This document shows positions 34,412 to 43,239 of a stretch of DNA of 64,000 nt, one piece after another. Under the pieces are notes generated by a model that was given only the letters and a program-made list of their open reading frames with translations, was not told the origin of the DNA and made no database searches. The position numbers and the translations under genes were made by a program. Each line of letters opens with the position of its first letter. Position 1 is the stretch's first letter. The stretch covers positions 342,340 through 406,339 of the forward strand of contig NZ_LIPD01000007.1 of NCBI RefSeq assembly GCF_001905545.1. The letters are read 5' to 3'. The stretch comes from Streptomyces sp. CB02056. GTDB lineage: Bacteria > Actinomycetota > Actinomycetes > Streptomycetales > Streptomycetaceae.

Positions 34412-35077
34412 TCAGCCGGGACCGGGCTCGTCGTGGATGGTCAGTGATCCGGCGAGGTCGAGGTCGGCGACGGTGCCGTGTGCTCCGGCGCGGACGAGCA
34501 GCACGGCGCCGAGCGCGGTGCTCCAGAACGTCCGGGCCTCCACGGCGAGCGGTCGGCGGGCCGCCCAGCCGCGGCTGTCGACGAGTTGGCCGACGAAGCG
34601 TTCGGACTGCCGGAACAGCAGCTGGAGGTGCCGGTCGACCACGGGGGCGAGTTCGGGCTTGGAGATCCCGGCGGCGAGTGCCCGCGTGACGGACGGGAGC
34701 GAGGGCATGGCCAGGACAGCGCGGGCGATGTTGCGCCGGAACGTCGCCGCGTCGGGGGCCTGGCGGCCGATGCGCTCGATCCGTCGGGCGTCGTGCAGCA
34801 GGCCGAGGAAGGCGGCGTGCACGAGCAGTGAGTCCTTGGAACCAAAGTGGTAGGTGACCTGGTTGGGGAAGACGCCTGCCGCGCCCGCGATCTCCGCGAC
34901 GCTCAGCTCGGCGCCGGGCCGCTCCTTGCAGAGCTCCGCGGTCGCCTCGATCAGCCGGGTCCTCGTCGCGCGACCGCGGTCCCGCGAGCGGCCCGGGGCC
35001 GGTCGGGCTCCGGTTCGCTTCTTCTCCACGCGCTCCGTCTCCTCCACGCGCCCCTTCTCCACTCGCTCGTTCTCCAT
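34412..35077 (-). CDS. TetR family transcriptional regulator
   Basis: A 221-aa regulator with a highly charged 30-residue N-terminal arm (VEKGRVEETERVEKKR), then the helix-turn-helix (ELSVAEIAGAAGVFPNQVTY followed by HFGSKDSL) and a helical ligand domain. Divergent from a ketosynthase gene. Two almost identical inverted repeats lie between the starts: one 8 bases from its own ATG, the other 15 bases from the ketosynthase ATG. It should repress both genes until a ligand, possibly a fatty-acyl or related molecule, binds (inference). Confidence 0.9.
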   Translation of the reverse strand: MENERVEKGRVEETERVEKKRTGARPAPGRSRDRGRATRTRLIEATAELCKERPGAELSVAEIAGAAGVFPNQVTYHFGSKDSLLVHAAFLGLLHDARRIERIGRQAPDAATFRRNIARAVLAMPSLPSVTRALAAGISKPELAPVVDRHLQLLFRQSERFVGQLVDSRGWAARRPLAVEARTFWSTALGAVLLVRAGAHGTVADLDLAGSLTIHDEPGPG

Positions 35078-35084
35078 CCCGGAA

Positions 35085-35131
35085 TTGTATGTGATACAAC
35101 TTGCCCCGCATTCACTTGTATCGCATACAAG
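35085..35131. promoter_or_regulatory. Twin TetR operators
   Basis: Site 1, TTGTAT-GTG-ATACAA (35085-35099), and site 2, CTTGTAT-CGC-ATACAAG (35115-35131), share the same arms and 3-base spacing. Their centres are 31 bases apart, about three helical turns, so two dimers could bind on one face of the DNA. They fill the divergent promoter region of tetR and the ketosynthase gene. Confidence 0.8.
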
Positions 35132-35145
35132 AAAGGCTGAGGAGC

Positions 35146-36408
35146 ATGCACCGGACCGAAGTCGTCGTGACCGGACTCGGCGCGATCACCCCGCTCGGGG
35201 CCGACGTGGCGTCCACCTGGGAAGCCCTGCTCGCCGGAGAGTCGGGCATCCGCGGGGGCGTCCTGCGCGCCCACGAGGGACTCGGCCTCCCCGACACCGT
35301 CGCGGGGACGATGGCGGTGGACCCCGCCACGTTGCTGCCGCCGGTACAGGCGAGGCGGCTCGACCGCTCGCAGCAGGCAGCCCTCGCCGCGGCGGCCCAA
35401 GCCTGGGCCGACGCCGGAGCCCCGGAGGTGGACCCGGACCGGCTCGTTTCCGCGATCGGCACGGGCATCGGCGGCGTGGGCACGCTGCTGAGGGAGGACG
35501 ACGTCCTGGAGACGGCCGGAGCCCGGCGCGTCTCTCCCCGTACGGTGCCGATGCTCATGCCCAATGCGGCGGCGGCACTGATCAGCATCGAGTACGGCGC
35601 GCGGGCCGGGGTCTACACACCCGTCTCGGCCTGCTCCTCCGGGGCCGAGGCGATCGCCCTGGCGGCCCGTCTCATCCGGGCCGGCGAGGCGGACGTGGTC
35701 ATCGCGGGCGGCACCGAGGCCGCGACCACCCCGATCACCGTCGCCGGGTTCGCCCGGGCCCAGGCACTGTCGGGGCACACCGCCGATCCCGCCTCGGCGT
35801 CCCGGCCGTTCGCGGCGGACCGCAGCGGATTCGTCCTCAGCGAAGGCGCCGCCGTCCTGGTGCTCGAAAGCGCCGAGCACGCCGCCGCCCGGGGCGCGCA
35901 CGTCCACGCGGTGCTCGCGGGCGCCGGCATCGCCGCCGACGCCCACCACATCACGGCGCCCGCCCCCGACGGTGCCGGTCAGGTCTCCGCCATGCGCAAG
36001 GCCCTCGCCCAAGCCGGTCTGACCCCCGGGCAGATCGGCCACATCAACGCCCACGCCACCGGAACGCCGGTCGGCGACGCCGCCGAGGCGCACGCGATCA
36101 GGGAGGTCTTCGGCCGCGCCACCGTCACGGCCCCCAAGGCCGCTCTCGGCCACCTCTTCGGCGCCGCCGGCGCGATCGAGGCGCTCATCGCCGTCCTCAG
36201 CGTGGAGCACGGTGTCATCCCGCCGACCCGCAACCTCACCGCGGCCGGCATCGGCCCCGACATCGGCCTCGACATCGTCGCGGAGCGACGGGACGTCCCC
36301 CAGGAGGCCGTGCTCAGCAACTCCTTCGGCTTCGGCGGGCAGAACGTCTCCCTCGTCGTCACCGGCGCACGGCACCGCGCGTCCCGTACGGCCCCGGCCG
36401 CACCATGA
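35146..36408 (+). CDS. Beta-ketoacyl-[acyl-carrier-protein] synthase, KAS II-like
   Basis: A 420-aa thiolase-fold condensing enzyme. The active-site Cys is C163 in PVSACSSGAEAIALAARLIR; the two His are in INAHATGTPVGD and KAALGHLFGAAGAIEA; the late GFGGQN glycine loop is present. It would extend an acyl-ACP by two carbons in fatty-acid or polyketide synthesis. No ACP, reductase or second ketosynthase subunit lies nearby, so it is a stand-alone enzyme. GAGGAG precedes ATG. TetR control through twin operators implies it is conditionally expressed, not the housekeeping FabF, which is an inference. Confidence 0.9.
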   Translation: MHRTEVVVTGLGAITPLGADVASTWEALLAGESGIRGGVLRAHEGLGLPDTVAGTMAVDPATLLPPVQARRLDRSQQAALAAAAQAWADAGAPEVDPDRLVSAIGTGIGGVGTLLREDDVLETAGARRVSPRTVPMLMPNAAAALISIEYGARAGVYTPVSACSSGAEAIALAARLIRAGEADVVIAGGTEAATTPITVAGFARAQALSGHTADPASASRPFAADRSGFVLSEGAAVLVLESAEHAAARGAHVHAVLAGAGIAADAHHITAPAPDGAGQVSAMRKALAQAGLTPGQIGHINAHATGTPVGDAAEAHAIREVFGRATVTAPKAALGHLFGAAGAIEALIAVLSVEHGVIPPTRNLTAAGIGPDIGLDIVAERRDVPQEAVLSNSFGFGGQNVSLVVTGARHRASRTAPAAP

Positions 36409-36451
36409 CGGACACGGACGATCGCTCCGGCCACCACGGGACAACGGGGTA

Positions 36452-37456
36452 CTACGGGGTGCTCCGGCAGGACGCCTGCCGCCCGAGCCAGCCGGTCGCG
36501 GCGGCGAGTGACGGATCCCCCTCCTTACGGGTGTCCACGGGCTCGTCCGGCTCGATCGGCCCCGCGTGGATCCGGCCCGTGCGGTCCGCCTCGGCGGCGC
36601 CCGTGAGCAGGACGACCGCACCGTCCGACAACCGGTGCGCGGCGTTGCCGGTGGGCACCCCGTAGGTGCGCGCGCCGAAGCTACGGGTGTCCGGGCGGCC
36701 GATGAACGCGATGGCGACGGCCTCGCCCGCGCTGCCCGTCCCCGGGCCGGTGAGGACGGCGACGGGCGCGCCCGGCCACGCGTCCGCGCCGGCCCCGGGG
36801 GGCTCCGCCTGCGGGGCCCCGTCCAGGAACGGCACGCCCCCGCGCACCGACCAGACGCTGCGGGTGCCGTCCGCCGTGACGAAGGCCCCCACCGGACCGT
36901 CCCCGAGCAGCGGAGCCGCCACGGCCAGCGGCGCCCACATCCCGCCGCCGCTCTCCCGGCGGAGGTCCACCACCCAGCCGCAGGCGCTCGCCCCGGCGAC
37001 GGCGGAGCGGCCGCGGGCGACGTACTCGGCGTAGGTGCGCTCCGAGCCGTTCACCGCCGGAAGGTTCAACCTGGCGATGCCGCCGGGAAGTTGTTCGACC
37101 GTCGGGGCGTCGACCGTCACGGGGTCGGCGTCCACGGCCGCCGCCTCGCCGGGCGGGTAGAACCGGCTGTGGCCGTCCCCAAGCGCCGCCACCGCGCCGC
37201 CGACCGCCCGATGGGTGTCGGCCGTCGTCCGCGCCCCGGCCGCCCGTGCGAACGCCTCGCCCCGCAGCTTCGGCCAGTCCACCGTCGCGGTGTTCAACGA
37301 CTCCCGCTGCAACAGGTCCAGCGCCTCCGACAGGTAGCCGTGCGCCTGCGCCGACATCCCCCCGGACTCCCCGGATCCCCCGGAACCTCCCGAAGCGCAC
37401 CCCGCGACCAGCGCCACCGTGCCCGCCACCACCACGGCGATTCGCGCCGCTCTCAT
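36452..37456 (-). CDS. S41 family peptidase, lipoprotein
   Basis: A 334-aa exported protease: lipobox LVAGCASG (C20-like) followed by a Gly/Ser linker, an N-terminal helical domain, then the S41/tail-specific-protease core (PGGIARLNLPAVNGSERTYA, WVVDLRRESGGGMWAPL) with the catalytic Ser in GPGTGSAGEAVAIAF. C-terminal processing peptidases use a Ser-Lys or related dyad; I do not identify the second residue with certainty. The protein lacks an obvious PDZ domain. ATG at 37456 fits the signal peptide; the frame upstream has no coding sense. Converges on the ketosynthase gene. Confidence 0.82.
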   Translation of the reverse strand: MRAARIAVVVAGTVALVAGCASGGSGGSGESGGMSAQAHGYLSEALDLLQRESLNTATVDWPKLRGEAFARAAGARTTADTHRAVGGAVAALGDGHSRFYPPGEAAAVDADPVTVDAPTVEQLPGGIARLNLPAVNGSERTYAEYVARGRSAVAGASACGWVVDLRRESGGGMWAPLAVAAPLLGDGPVGAFVTADGTRSVWSVRGGVPFLDGAPQAEPPGAGADAWPGAPVAVLTGPGTGSAGEAVAIAFIGRPDTRSFGARTYGVPTGNAAHRLSDGAVVLLTGAAEADRTGRIHAGPIEPDEPVDTRKEGDPSLAAATGWLGRQASCRSTP

Positions 37457-37712
37457 CCGCACTCCTCCCCCGGTTCGTACAGCTCCCATTCCTACCCCAC
37501 GAACCGGCAAGCAGCGACGGCCGGGAGCCCCGCCTCGACCGCCGCTGCCGATCCCCGATGCCGTCCCGCAGGCCCGCCGGGTCCCGCCCGGCCGAAAACC
37601 ATCGTGTGCGCAGGGCCCCCCTAGATATCTCGGATGGACAGGGCGTCAGGCCGCGCGCGAGGCTTCCGGGAGGTCGGACCGGAACCATTCCCCCTACCGG
37701 AGGGATCTCCTC

Positions 37713-38354
37713 ATGACAGCATCACCCAGGCGTCGACGGACCGTCTTCACCTCGGGGTTGGCCGCCCTCTTCGCCGTCGCCGGGTTGGGCCTCACCGCCG
37801 CCCCCGCGCAGGCCGACGCACCGCCACGCGCCACCTGCAACCCCGAGATCGAGCCGGTCTGGGACGACATCGTGACGGCCACCGTCACCCCGGTGGTCAC
37901 CGAGTTCACGTCCTTCAACGTCGTCCCCGGGACGACGGGGCAGCAGCAGCAACGGCTCTCCCAGGTGACGATGATCACCACCAAGATCAACAACAGTGCC
38001 GATTTCAACCTCAGCTACAGCTCCGCCCTGGCGCAGGTCAGCTTCAAGACCGGATTCCAGGTCGAGACCAGCCGGGCCAACACCCGGACCACGGACACCT
38101 CCCGGACGGTGAACATCAACGCGCCGGGCAACTACGGGATCTTCCGCGGGTTCCTGCGCGTCGACGGCGAGTGGACCCGCTACCTGTGCGCCCGCTCGGG
38201 CCAGGGCACCGGGTACTGGATCAAAGCCAACCCGAACGGCACCGGCTACTACACGACTTACGGGGCAGCGAGCGAGGGCGTGGTGCTCTGCTCGTACCCC
38301 GAGCCGGCGGGGACCGTCCGCGAGGCGGCCCGCCTCGAACTCTGCAAGCACTGA
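37713..38354 (+). CDS. Secreted protein, possibly pore-forming-like
   Basis: A 213-aa exported protein with a clear signal peptide (FAVAGLGLTAAPAQA). The mature region has long alternating Ser/Thr/hydrophobic stretches (NNSADFNLSYSSALAQVSF, then KTGFQVETSRANTRTTDTSR) like the amphipathic beta-hairpins of aerolysin/ETX-type pore-formers, then a C-terminal domain with three Cys residues (CARSGQGTG, LCSYPE, LELCKH). The family is not certain. GGAGGG precedes ATG. The next gene, 33 bases downstream, encodes a ricin-type lectin, so the two may form a secreted toxin-plus-lectin pair; this is inference. Confidence 0.6.
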   Translation: MTASPRRRRTVFTSGLAALFAVAGLGLTAAPAQADAPPRATCNPEIEPVWDDIVTATVTPVVTEFTSFNVVPGTTGQQQQRLSQVTMITTKINNSADFNLSYSSALAQVSFKTGFQVETSRANTRTTDTSRTVNINAPGNYGIFRGFLRVDGEWTRYLCARSGQGTGYWIKANPNGTGYYTTYGAASEGVVLCSYPEPAGTVREAARLELCKH

Positions 38355-38387
38355 CCCGTGACCGCGTCCCACCCAGGAGGGAAGAAC

Positions 38388-38963
38388 ATGGCGAAGTCCG
38401 GCAAGCGCTCCACCCACCGACTCGGAGCCGTGCTCGGCAGCGTCGCCTTCGTCGGCTCACTGCTGACCGTAGCGGCGCCGGCCGCGCACGCGGCGAATCC
38501 GCTGGACGGCTTCACCTGCGAGAGCGGCGGGTACCGCATCTTCACCCCGTACACCTATGCGAGCGACCGGATGGTGCTCGGCTGGTCCCAGGCGTCGTGG
38601 GACAACGGCTCGATCATCCAGGAGCCGTGGCAGGACGCCGCCGACCGGCAGTGGACACTGTGCGAAGAGAACAATCCGACCCGGACCGACGGCAAGTACT
38701 ACAAGCTGATGGACCATGCGCGCCACTGGTGCCTCGGCATCGACCGGGCCATGACCGACGACGGCAACTGGCTGATCGACGAGCCCTGCAACTACTCGCA
38801 GAGCGAGATCTTCTTCATCCAGCCGGTGCCGGGCACCAACCTGAAGGCGATCATGGCCAAGCACAGCAACCGCTGGCTCTCGGTGGACGGCTCCAACTCC
38901 GGATCCCACGTCACCCAGGGCTCCTTCAAGGCCGACCTGTTCGAGCTCCACAAGGTCTGGTAG
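38388..38963 (+). CDS. Secreted ricin-type lectin domain protein
   Basis: A 191-aa exported protein: signal peptide (VAAPAAHAA, cleavage near residue 36), then beta-trefoil-like repeats with the family Trp positions (DRQWTLCEEN, WCLGIDRAMTDDGNWLIDEP, WLSVDGSNSGSHVTQGSFK). It ends FELHKVW. The AGGAGGGAAG ribosome-binding site is strong. It follows the possible pore-former by 33 bases and is closed by a 15-bp terminator, so the two genes form a short operon. Confidence 0.75.
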   Translation: MAKSGKRSTHRLGAVLGSVAFVGSLLTVAAPAAHAANPLDGFTCESGGYRIFTPYTYASDRMVLGWSQASWDNGSIIQEPWQDAADRQWTLCEENNPTRTDGKYYKLMDHARHWCLGIDRAMTDDGNWLIDEPCNYSQSEIFFIQPVPGTNLKAIMAKHSNRWLSVDGSNSGSHVTQGSFKADLFELHKVW

Positions 38964-38981
38964 GCACCCGCCCGAGCGCCC

Positions 38982-39024
38982 GTGGGGGCCTTCCGGCAAC
39001 GGACCCCGACCGGAAGGCCCCCAC
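38982..39024 (+). terminator. Strong hairpin terminator of the secreted-protein operon
   Basis: Perfect 15-bp stem (GTGGGGGCCTTCCGG and complement) with a 13-base loop, 18 bases after the lectin stop. Confidence 0.88.
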
Positions 39025-39147
39025 CGGCTGCCGCTCCCTGGTGGGGCCGCCGCGGATGCCGGCGACGGGGAGGTCCAGGCGGCCACGCTCGCTCACCTGC
39101 CGGGGTGTTCGACGGCCGAAGCCGTCAGGTGTCTAAGGTCGCGTTCC

Positions 39148-40176
39148 ATGACGAGGACCACGCCCCCACGCCCACTCGATGTCGAGGCGCTCTTCCCGGA
39201 GCTGGCTGCCCACCGGGGTACGACGACCCGGCTCCACCCGCGGCCGGGCAGCCCGCAGATGTCGGCCAGTTCGGTGGGCGGTCCGATGCTGTGGCCGGCG
39301 GACGAGCCGTAGCCGGTGTGCGGTGAGGCGCACGGCCGCGGGCGGGGTCGGCGCCTGGCCGACATCGACCGCTACCGGCGGACCCTGGCTGCCGCATGGG
39401 TCCGGGAAGAGAATCCGGGCCCCACGGCGGAGGAACGAGAGCTCCTGACAGAGCTGAGCCGCGAGCACCGGCTCTCCGATGTGTCGGAGACGGATCCGCT
39501 GCCGATGATCGGCCTGGCGCAGCTGTACCGCCGGGATGTCCCCGACCTGCCGGAGGGGCCGGACGGCTGCGACCTGTTGCAGGTGTTCTGGTGCCCCTTC
39601 AACGCCCATGGCCCGAACCGGTACGACTTCGAGCTGCACCTCCACTGGCGGCGGTCGTCGGAGGTCGGCGAAGTGCTGACGGCTCAGCCGCAGCCGCTGG
39701 TCGTCGAATCGGACGGGTTCGTTCCCGAGCCCTGCGTCCTGCACCCGGAGCAGGTGGCCACGTACCCGTTCGCCGGCCTGCTGCCCGAGGACCTGTGCGC
39801 CCGGCTCGACGCTTGGGACGAAGCGCAGGAGGAGGCCGCCAGGTCCACGGACGGGCGCTCCGTACAGCCGATCGGCTACCAGTACGACCTGTCCGTCCCG
39901 CCCGGCTGGCGCGTCGGCGGCTTCGCCTCCTGGCACGCGACGGACCCCTACCCGATGGACTGCCAGACTTGCAGGACACCGATGCACCTTCTGCTGACCA
40001 TCGACAGCTCGGAGTGGGACGGCGGCAGCGGCAGCTGGAAGCCACTGGAAGACCGAGACCTGCCCACCCCTCGGTCCGCCACCCCCACTGGAATCACCGT
40101 CGGCCGATTCGGCGAGCTCAACATCTTCACCTGCCCGAACGATCCCGGACATCCGCACCGCTGGAGCATCCAGTAG
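39148..40176 (+). pseudogene. DUF1963-like gene interrupted by an in-frame amber codon
   Basis: From ATG at 39148 the frame reads MTRTTPPRPLDVEALFPELA onwards to GGPMLWPADEP, then TAG at 39310-39312, then PVCGEAHG and on in the same frame to 40176. The family motif is GGPxLWPADEPWPxC, so the TAG replaces the Trp codon TGG by one base change. The downstream 286 codons are intact and show the DUF1963/YwqG-like end (GWRVGGFASWHATDPYPM, VGRFGELNIFTCPNDPGHPH). The product is therefore either a null, a restart from GTG at 39316, or a sequencing error. DUF1963 proteins are of unknown function, often near SMI1/toxin-immunity genes. Confidence 0.85.
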
Positions 40177-40233
40177 CCCACGGGAGGCGGCCCGTCGGCT
40201 CGGACCTCGGGCGGCGCCGCGCTGTCTGCTCTG

Positions 40234-40770
40234 TCAGTCCGGATACAGCGCCGCCAGGCGTGGCAGCCGTCGGATCAGCTGGTCACCGTCGCCGAAGTCG
40301 AAGTTCCAGGCCGGGTCCAGCGGCGGGTACGGAACGGTGAGGACCTCGTCGGGGAGGTCTTCACCGGTGGCTTCCCGGTAGGCGCTCCAGGCGATGCTCA
40401 GGGCTTCTTCGCATTCGATGTCGATCCCGTCGGCGGCGTACGCCTGTACGGCCGGGAGCGCGGCGAGCCGGTCCGGGTCGGTGATGACGCTGTCGAAGGT
40501 CGTGCGGCCCTGTGTGATCAGCCAACCTCGGAAGTAGTCGAAACCGTCGTCGGAGCAACCGCCGTTGATCAGGTAGGCGGCGCCCCACAGCGGAGCCCGG
40601 TACGAGTCGGCCATCAGGTTCCGCAGGACCTGCTCGGCGGCGACGATCTCCCCGGCGGGGCGAAGCGCGAGTAGCGCGCCGGCCCGGATCGCGACAGCGT
40701 GACCGTTGTCCGGGGCCGGCACTCGCGAGCGGGCTTCCTCGATCAGGTTCCAGAACTGCTGGGTCTCCAT
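40234..40770 (-). CDS. DUF4240 domain protein
   Basis: A 178-aa soluble protein with the DUF4240 pattern: METQQFWNLIEEARSR at the start, LWGAAYLINGGCSDDGFDYF followed by RGWLITQG, and YREATGEDLPDEV near the end. The family's function is unknown, but it is often found with polymorphic-toxin immunity and other small defence-like genes. ATG at 40770 is placed at the family N-terminus. It sits between the broken DUF1963-like gene and the NACHT gene. Confidence 0.85.
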   Translation of the reverse strand: METQQFWNLIEEARSRVPAPDNGHAVAIRAGALLALRPAGEIVAAEQVLRNLMADSYRAPLWGAAYLINGGCSDDGFDYFRGWLITQGRTTFDSVITDPDRLAALPAVQAYAADGIDIECEEALSIAWSAYREATGEDLPDEVLTVPYPPLDPAWNFDFGDGDQLIRRLPRLAALYPD

Positions 40771-40845
40771 GGTGGTTGAGCATCGCACCGGACTCTGACA
40801 GCACGGCCAGGAGACGGACCGTGCCCGCCGCGACGGACCGCTCCT

Positions 40846-43041
40846 TCACGGGCTGGGTGATGATGGCATGGCGCGGGTGGCGAGGTGGTCCTGGAGTTCA
40901 CGGTGGCGGAACTGCCATGCGGTCCCGGACAGGCGCAGGATGCCGAGTTCGTAGCAGGCGTCGAGGAAGCGGCCCAGCCGCCAGGGCAGCTTCCTGCGCG
41001 TGTGCAGGAGGAACGCGAAGTACCGCAAGGCTGCCGAGCCACCCGCAGCAGGGATGGCGAATATGAAGATCCCGATGACCAATCCGGCGAGGGACATCAA
41101 CAGAACCTCGAACCTCGAAGAATCGAGTCCGTCGGTGGCGGCGTGTACGAGGAAACCCACGAGCCCGAACACGAGCGGGGCGCCAATCCCTGTCACGGGG
41201 CCGAACACAAGGGCGGCGGTGAGGTCCATGCGGATGAGGCGACGCGGAAGCACTCCCACTCGCTCGTGCTTGATCATGAGTCCGCGTGCGAGGCCGATTG
41301 GGAGCCCGGTCGCAAGCCCGACGGCTAGGCAGAACACCAGAGGGTCTTTGAGGTTGCCGTGGAGGCCGCCCTTCGCATAGACCAGACCGAAACTGATCAG
41401 GAAAGCGATCGCGGAGCCGACCGTGGCCCCCAGCGTGAGAGCGCGTCGGCCCGCCAGGGTGCGAAGACGGCCGAGGTCGATTCGCCGTGGCTTCGGCCAT
41501 GCCGGGCGGTAGAGCAGGGCGAGAACAGGGAAGTACAGCCACGGCCATGCCACCTGCCAGGCAAGACTGACCAGAGCAAGTGGCGCCGCCACGGCCAGAA
41601 CGCCTTCGGTCAACCGTGTCCGGTGCTTCCCGCCCAGGGGCCACAGTTCGTGGAGGACCAGGTCGGTGCTGCTCAGCGCCCGTCCTGCGACGCGCCGGGG
41701 TGAGCCGCCTCCCGGGCCGCCGTTGTCGTTGAGGTAGCGGGCGAGGAAGGCGAGGCAGCGCCAGGTGGTGGCGGCATCCAGCCGTGGAGGGCTGTCGCTG
41801 CTCGACGGCCGGGACGTGTCGGCCGCCCCGCGGTGGGAGGCGGCCACGGCGGCACCGATGTAGTGGTCCAGGAGGTACTCGTACAGCTGCCCGTTCGCAG
41901 CCAGCGCGAGGAGTTGGGCGGGGTCACGCAGGTACCGTCCGTCGGCGGCGCGCTCCTGGAAGACGGTGGCGGCCAGGGTGAGTCGCCAGGGCGTGTCCAA
42001 TGCGTCGGCCAGCAGGGTGTATTCCGGTGGCACGGTGTCGGCCGGGCCCGCCGCCACCGTGTCGAGGGCGGAGAGGACCGGCTGCCAACGGGCCCGGCTC
42101 CGCTCCCTGTTGGCGACGCGTTGCGACAGGTAGCTGCGAGCACGGGAGGCGTCGACGCGGGCCACGGCGATGTGTGCCCAGATTCCGGGCTCCGCCTCTT
42201 CCTCCACCAGGGCCTGGTAGTGGGCGTGCCGACAGGTCACGACGACCGGGCAGTGTGCGCCACCGTGCCCGAACCGGTTGACGCAGGCGAGGAGGGCGGC
42301 GGCGCGTGAACCGTAGCCGGGGGCCGAGCCCGGGTCCATCTCGTCCAGGCCGTCGACGACCGGCAGGACGAGGTTGGCGGCCACCAGGCGGGCGGCTTCA
42401 CGGCGGGAAAGACGGTAGACGTCGGTCAGGTGTGTCCGGAGCCAGTCCCGTACCTCGGTGCCGGGCCAGGACGCCGCGGTCAGTCGTACCGGCACCGGAT
42501 CCAGCGGGGAACGTTCCCGGGCCAAGCCCAGGATCAGGGACAGCGCGAGCACGGTCTTGCCCGTTCCCGCGTCCCCGCTGCTCTGCCCGCCCGGGTTGGT
42601 GGACGGTGTACCGGTGATGACCACCCGCCCAGGGCGCAGGGCCCGGTAGTAGTCGGCGATCCCCTCCAACGTTCCGTCGGCGCGTGAACCCCCCGTCCCG
42701 GTGGCCGCGAAGGGGAGGTCGATCCGTCCGTCCGGTGCTGCCCGTCCACTGCCCAGCAACTGCTGGTACTGCTCGCCTTCCGTTTCGGCCACCCGTCCGG
42801 CGAGCTTCTCCGCGATCGCCGGGGCCGTCTGCTGGTCCTGTAGGGCCCTGATCCCCGCCCATGCTCCCCATCCCCCGAGGACCACGCCCACCAGGCTGGG
42901 CAGGAGGGCCAGCACTCCCGCCGGATCGGAGTCCGCCTTCGCCTTCGGCAACTCAACTACCGTCCACCACAGGCCGATCAAGCACACCGCAATGCTGAAC
43001 ACCACCGCTGATGCTACTCCGGCACGCCACCGATGCTTCAT
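40846..43041 (-). CDS. Membrane NACHT-domain NTPase
   Basis: A 731-aa NTPase of the NACHT/STAND class. Two N-terminal membrane helices, then the P-loop GDAGTGKTVLALSL (about residues 156-169) and Walker B LVLPVVDGLDEMDPGSAPGY, sensor CRHAHYQALVE. The second half contains several more membrane helices (LVSLAWQVAWPWLYFPVLAL, LISFGLVYAKGG, LAGLVIGIFIFAIPA) and ends FRHRELQDHLA. An extra run of about 13 residues (PSTNPGGQSSGDA) lies where VITGxPGAGKT is normally continuous. STAND NTPases act as signal-triggered switches in defence or stress. ATG at 43041 has AGGA seven bases upstream; ATG at 43056 is the longer choice. Confidence 0.82.
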   Translation of the reverse strand: MKHRWRAGVASAVVFSIAVCLIGLWWTVVELPKAKADSDPAGVLALLPSLVGVVLGGWGAWAGIRALQDQQTAPAIAEKLAGRVAETEGEQYQQLLGSGRAAPDGRIDLPFAATGTGGSRADGTLEGIADYYRALRPGRVVITGTPSTNPGGQSSGDAGTGKTVLALSLILGLARERSPLDPVPVRLTAASWPGTEVRDWLRTHLTDVYRLSRREAARLVAANLVLPVVDGLDEMDPGSAPGYGSRAAALLACVNRFGHGGAHCPVVVTCRHAHYQALVEEEAEPGIWAHIAVARVDASRARSYLSQRVANRERSRARWQPVLSALDTVAAGPADTVPPEYTLLADALDTPWRLTLAATVFQERAADGRYLRDPAQLLALAANGQLYEYLLDHYIGAAVAASHRGAADTSRPSSSDSPPRLDAATTWRCLAFLARYLNDNGGPGGGSPRRVAGRALSSTDLVLHELWPLGGKHRTRLTEGVLAVAAPLALVSLAWQVAWPWLYFPVLALLYRPAWPKPRRIDLGRLRTLAGRRALTLGATVGSAIAFLISFGLVYAKGGLHGNLKDPLVFCLAVGLATGLPIGLARGLMIKHERVGVLPRRLIRMDLTAALVFGPVTGIGAPLVFGLVGFLVHAATDGLDSSRFEVLLMSLAGLVIGIFIFAIPAAGGSAALRYFAFLLHTRRKLPWRLGRFLDACYELGILRLSGTAWQFRHRELQDHLATRAMPSSPSP

Positions 43042-43239
43042 GACCACATCCTGCATCAGGGGTCAGTGACGATTGTCGGCAACGGGTGAAACGAGGACCA
43101 CGTACGGCGGATCAGAAGCGGGTCACTTTGTGGTCTCCCCTGGTCGTCGCCGCACACCTCGACGAGGTCGGCGGAGGGGAACGGGCCTGATCCTGATCAG
43201 CGAGCCGCCGCTCGTACGGGCCCGCTCCGCCGGCGGGCG

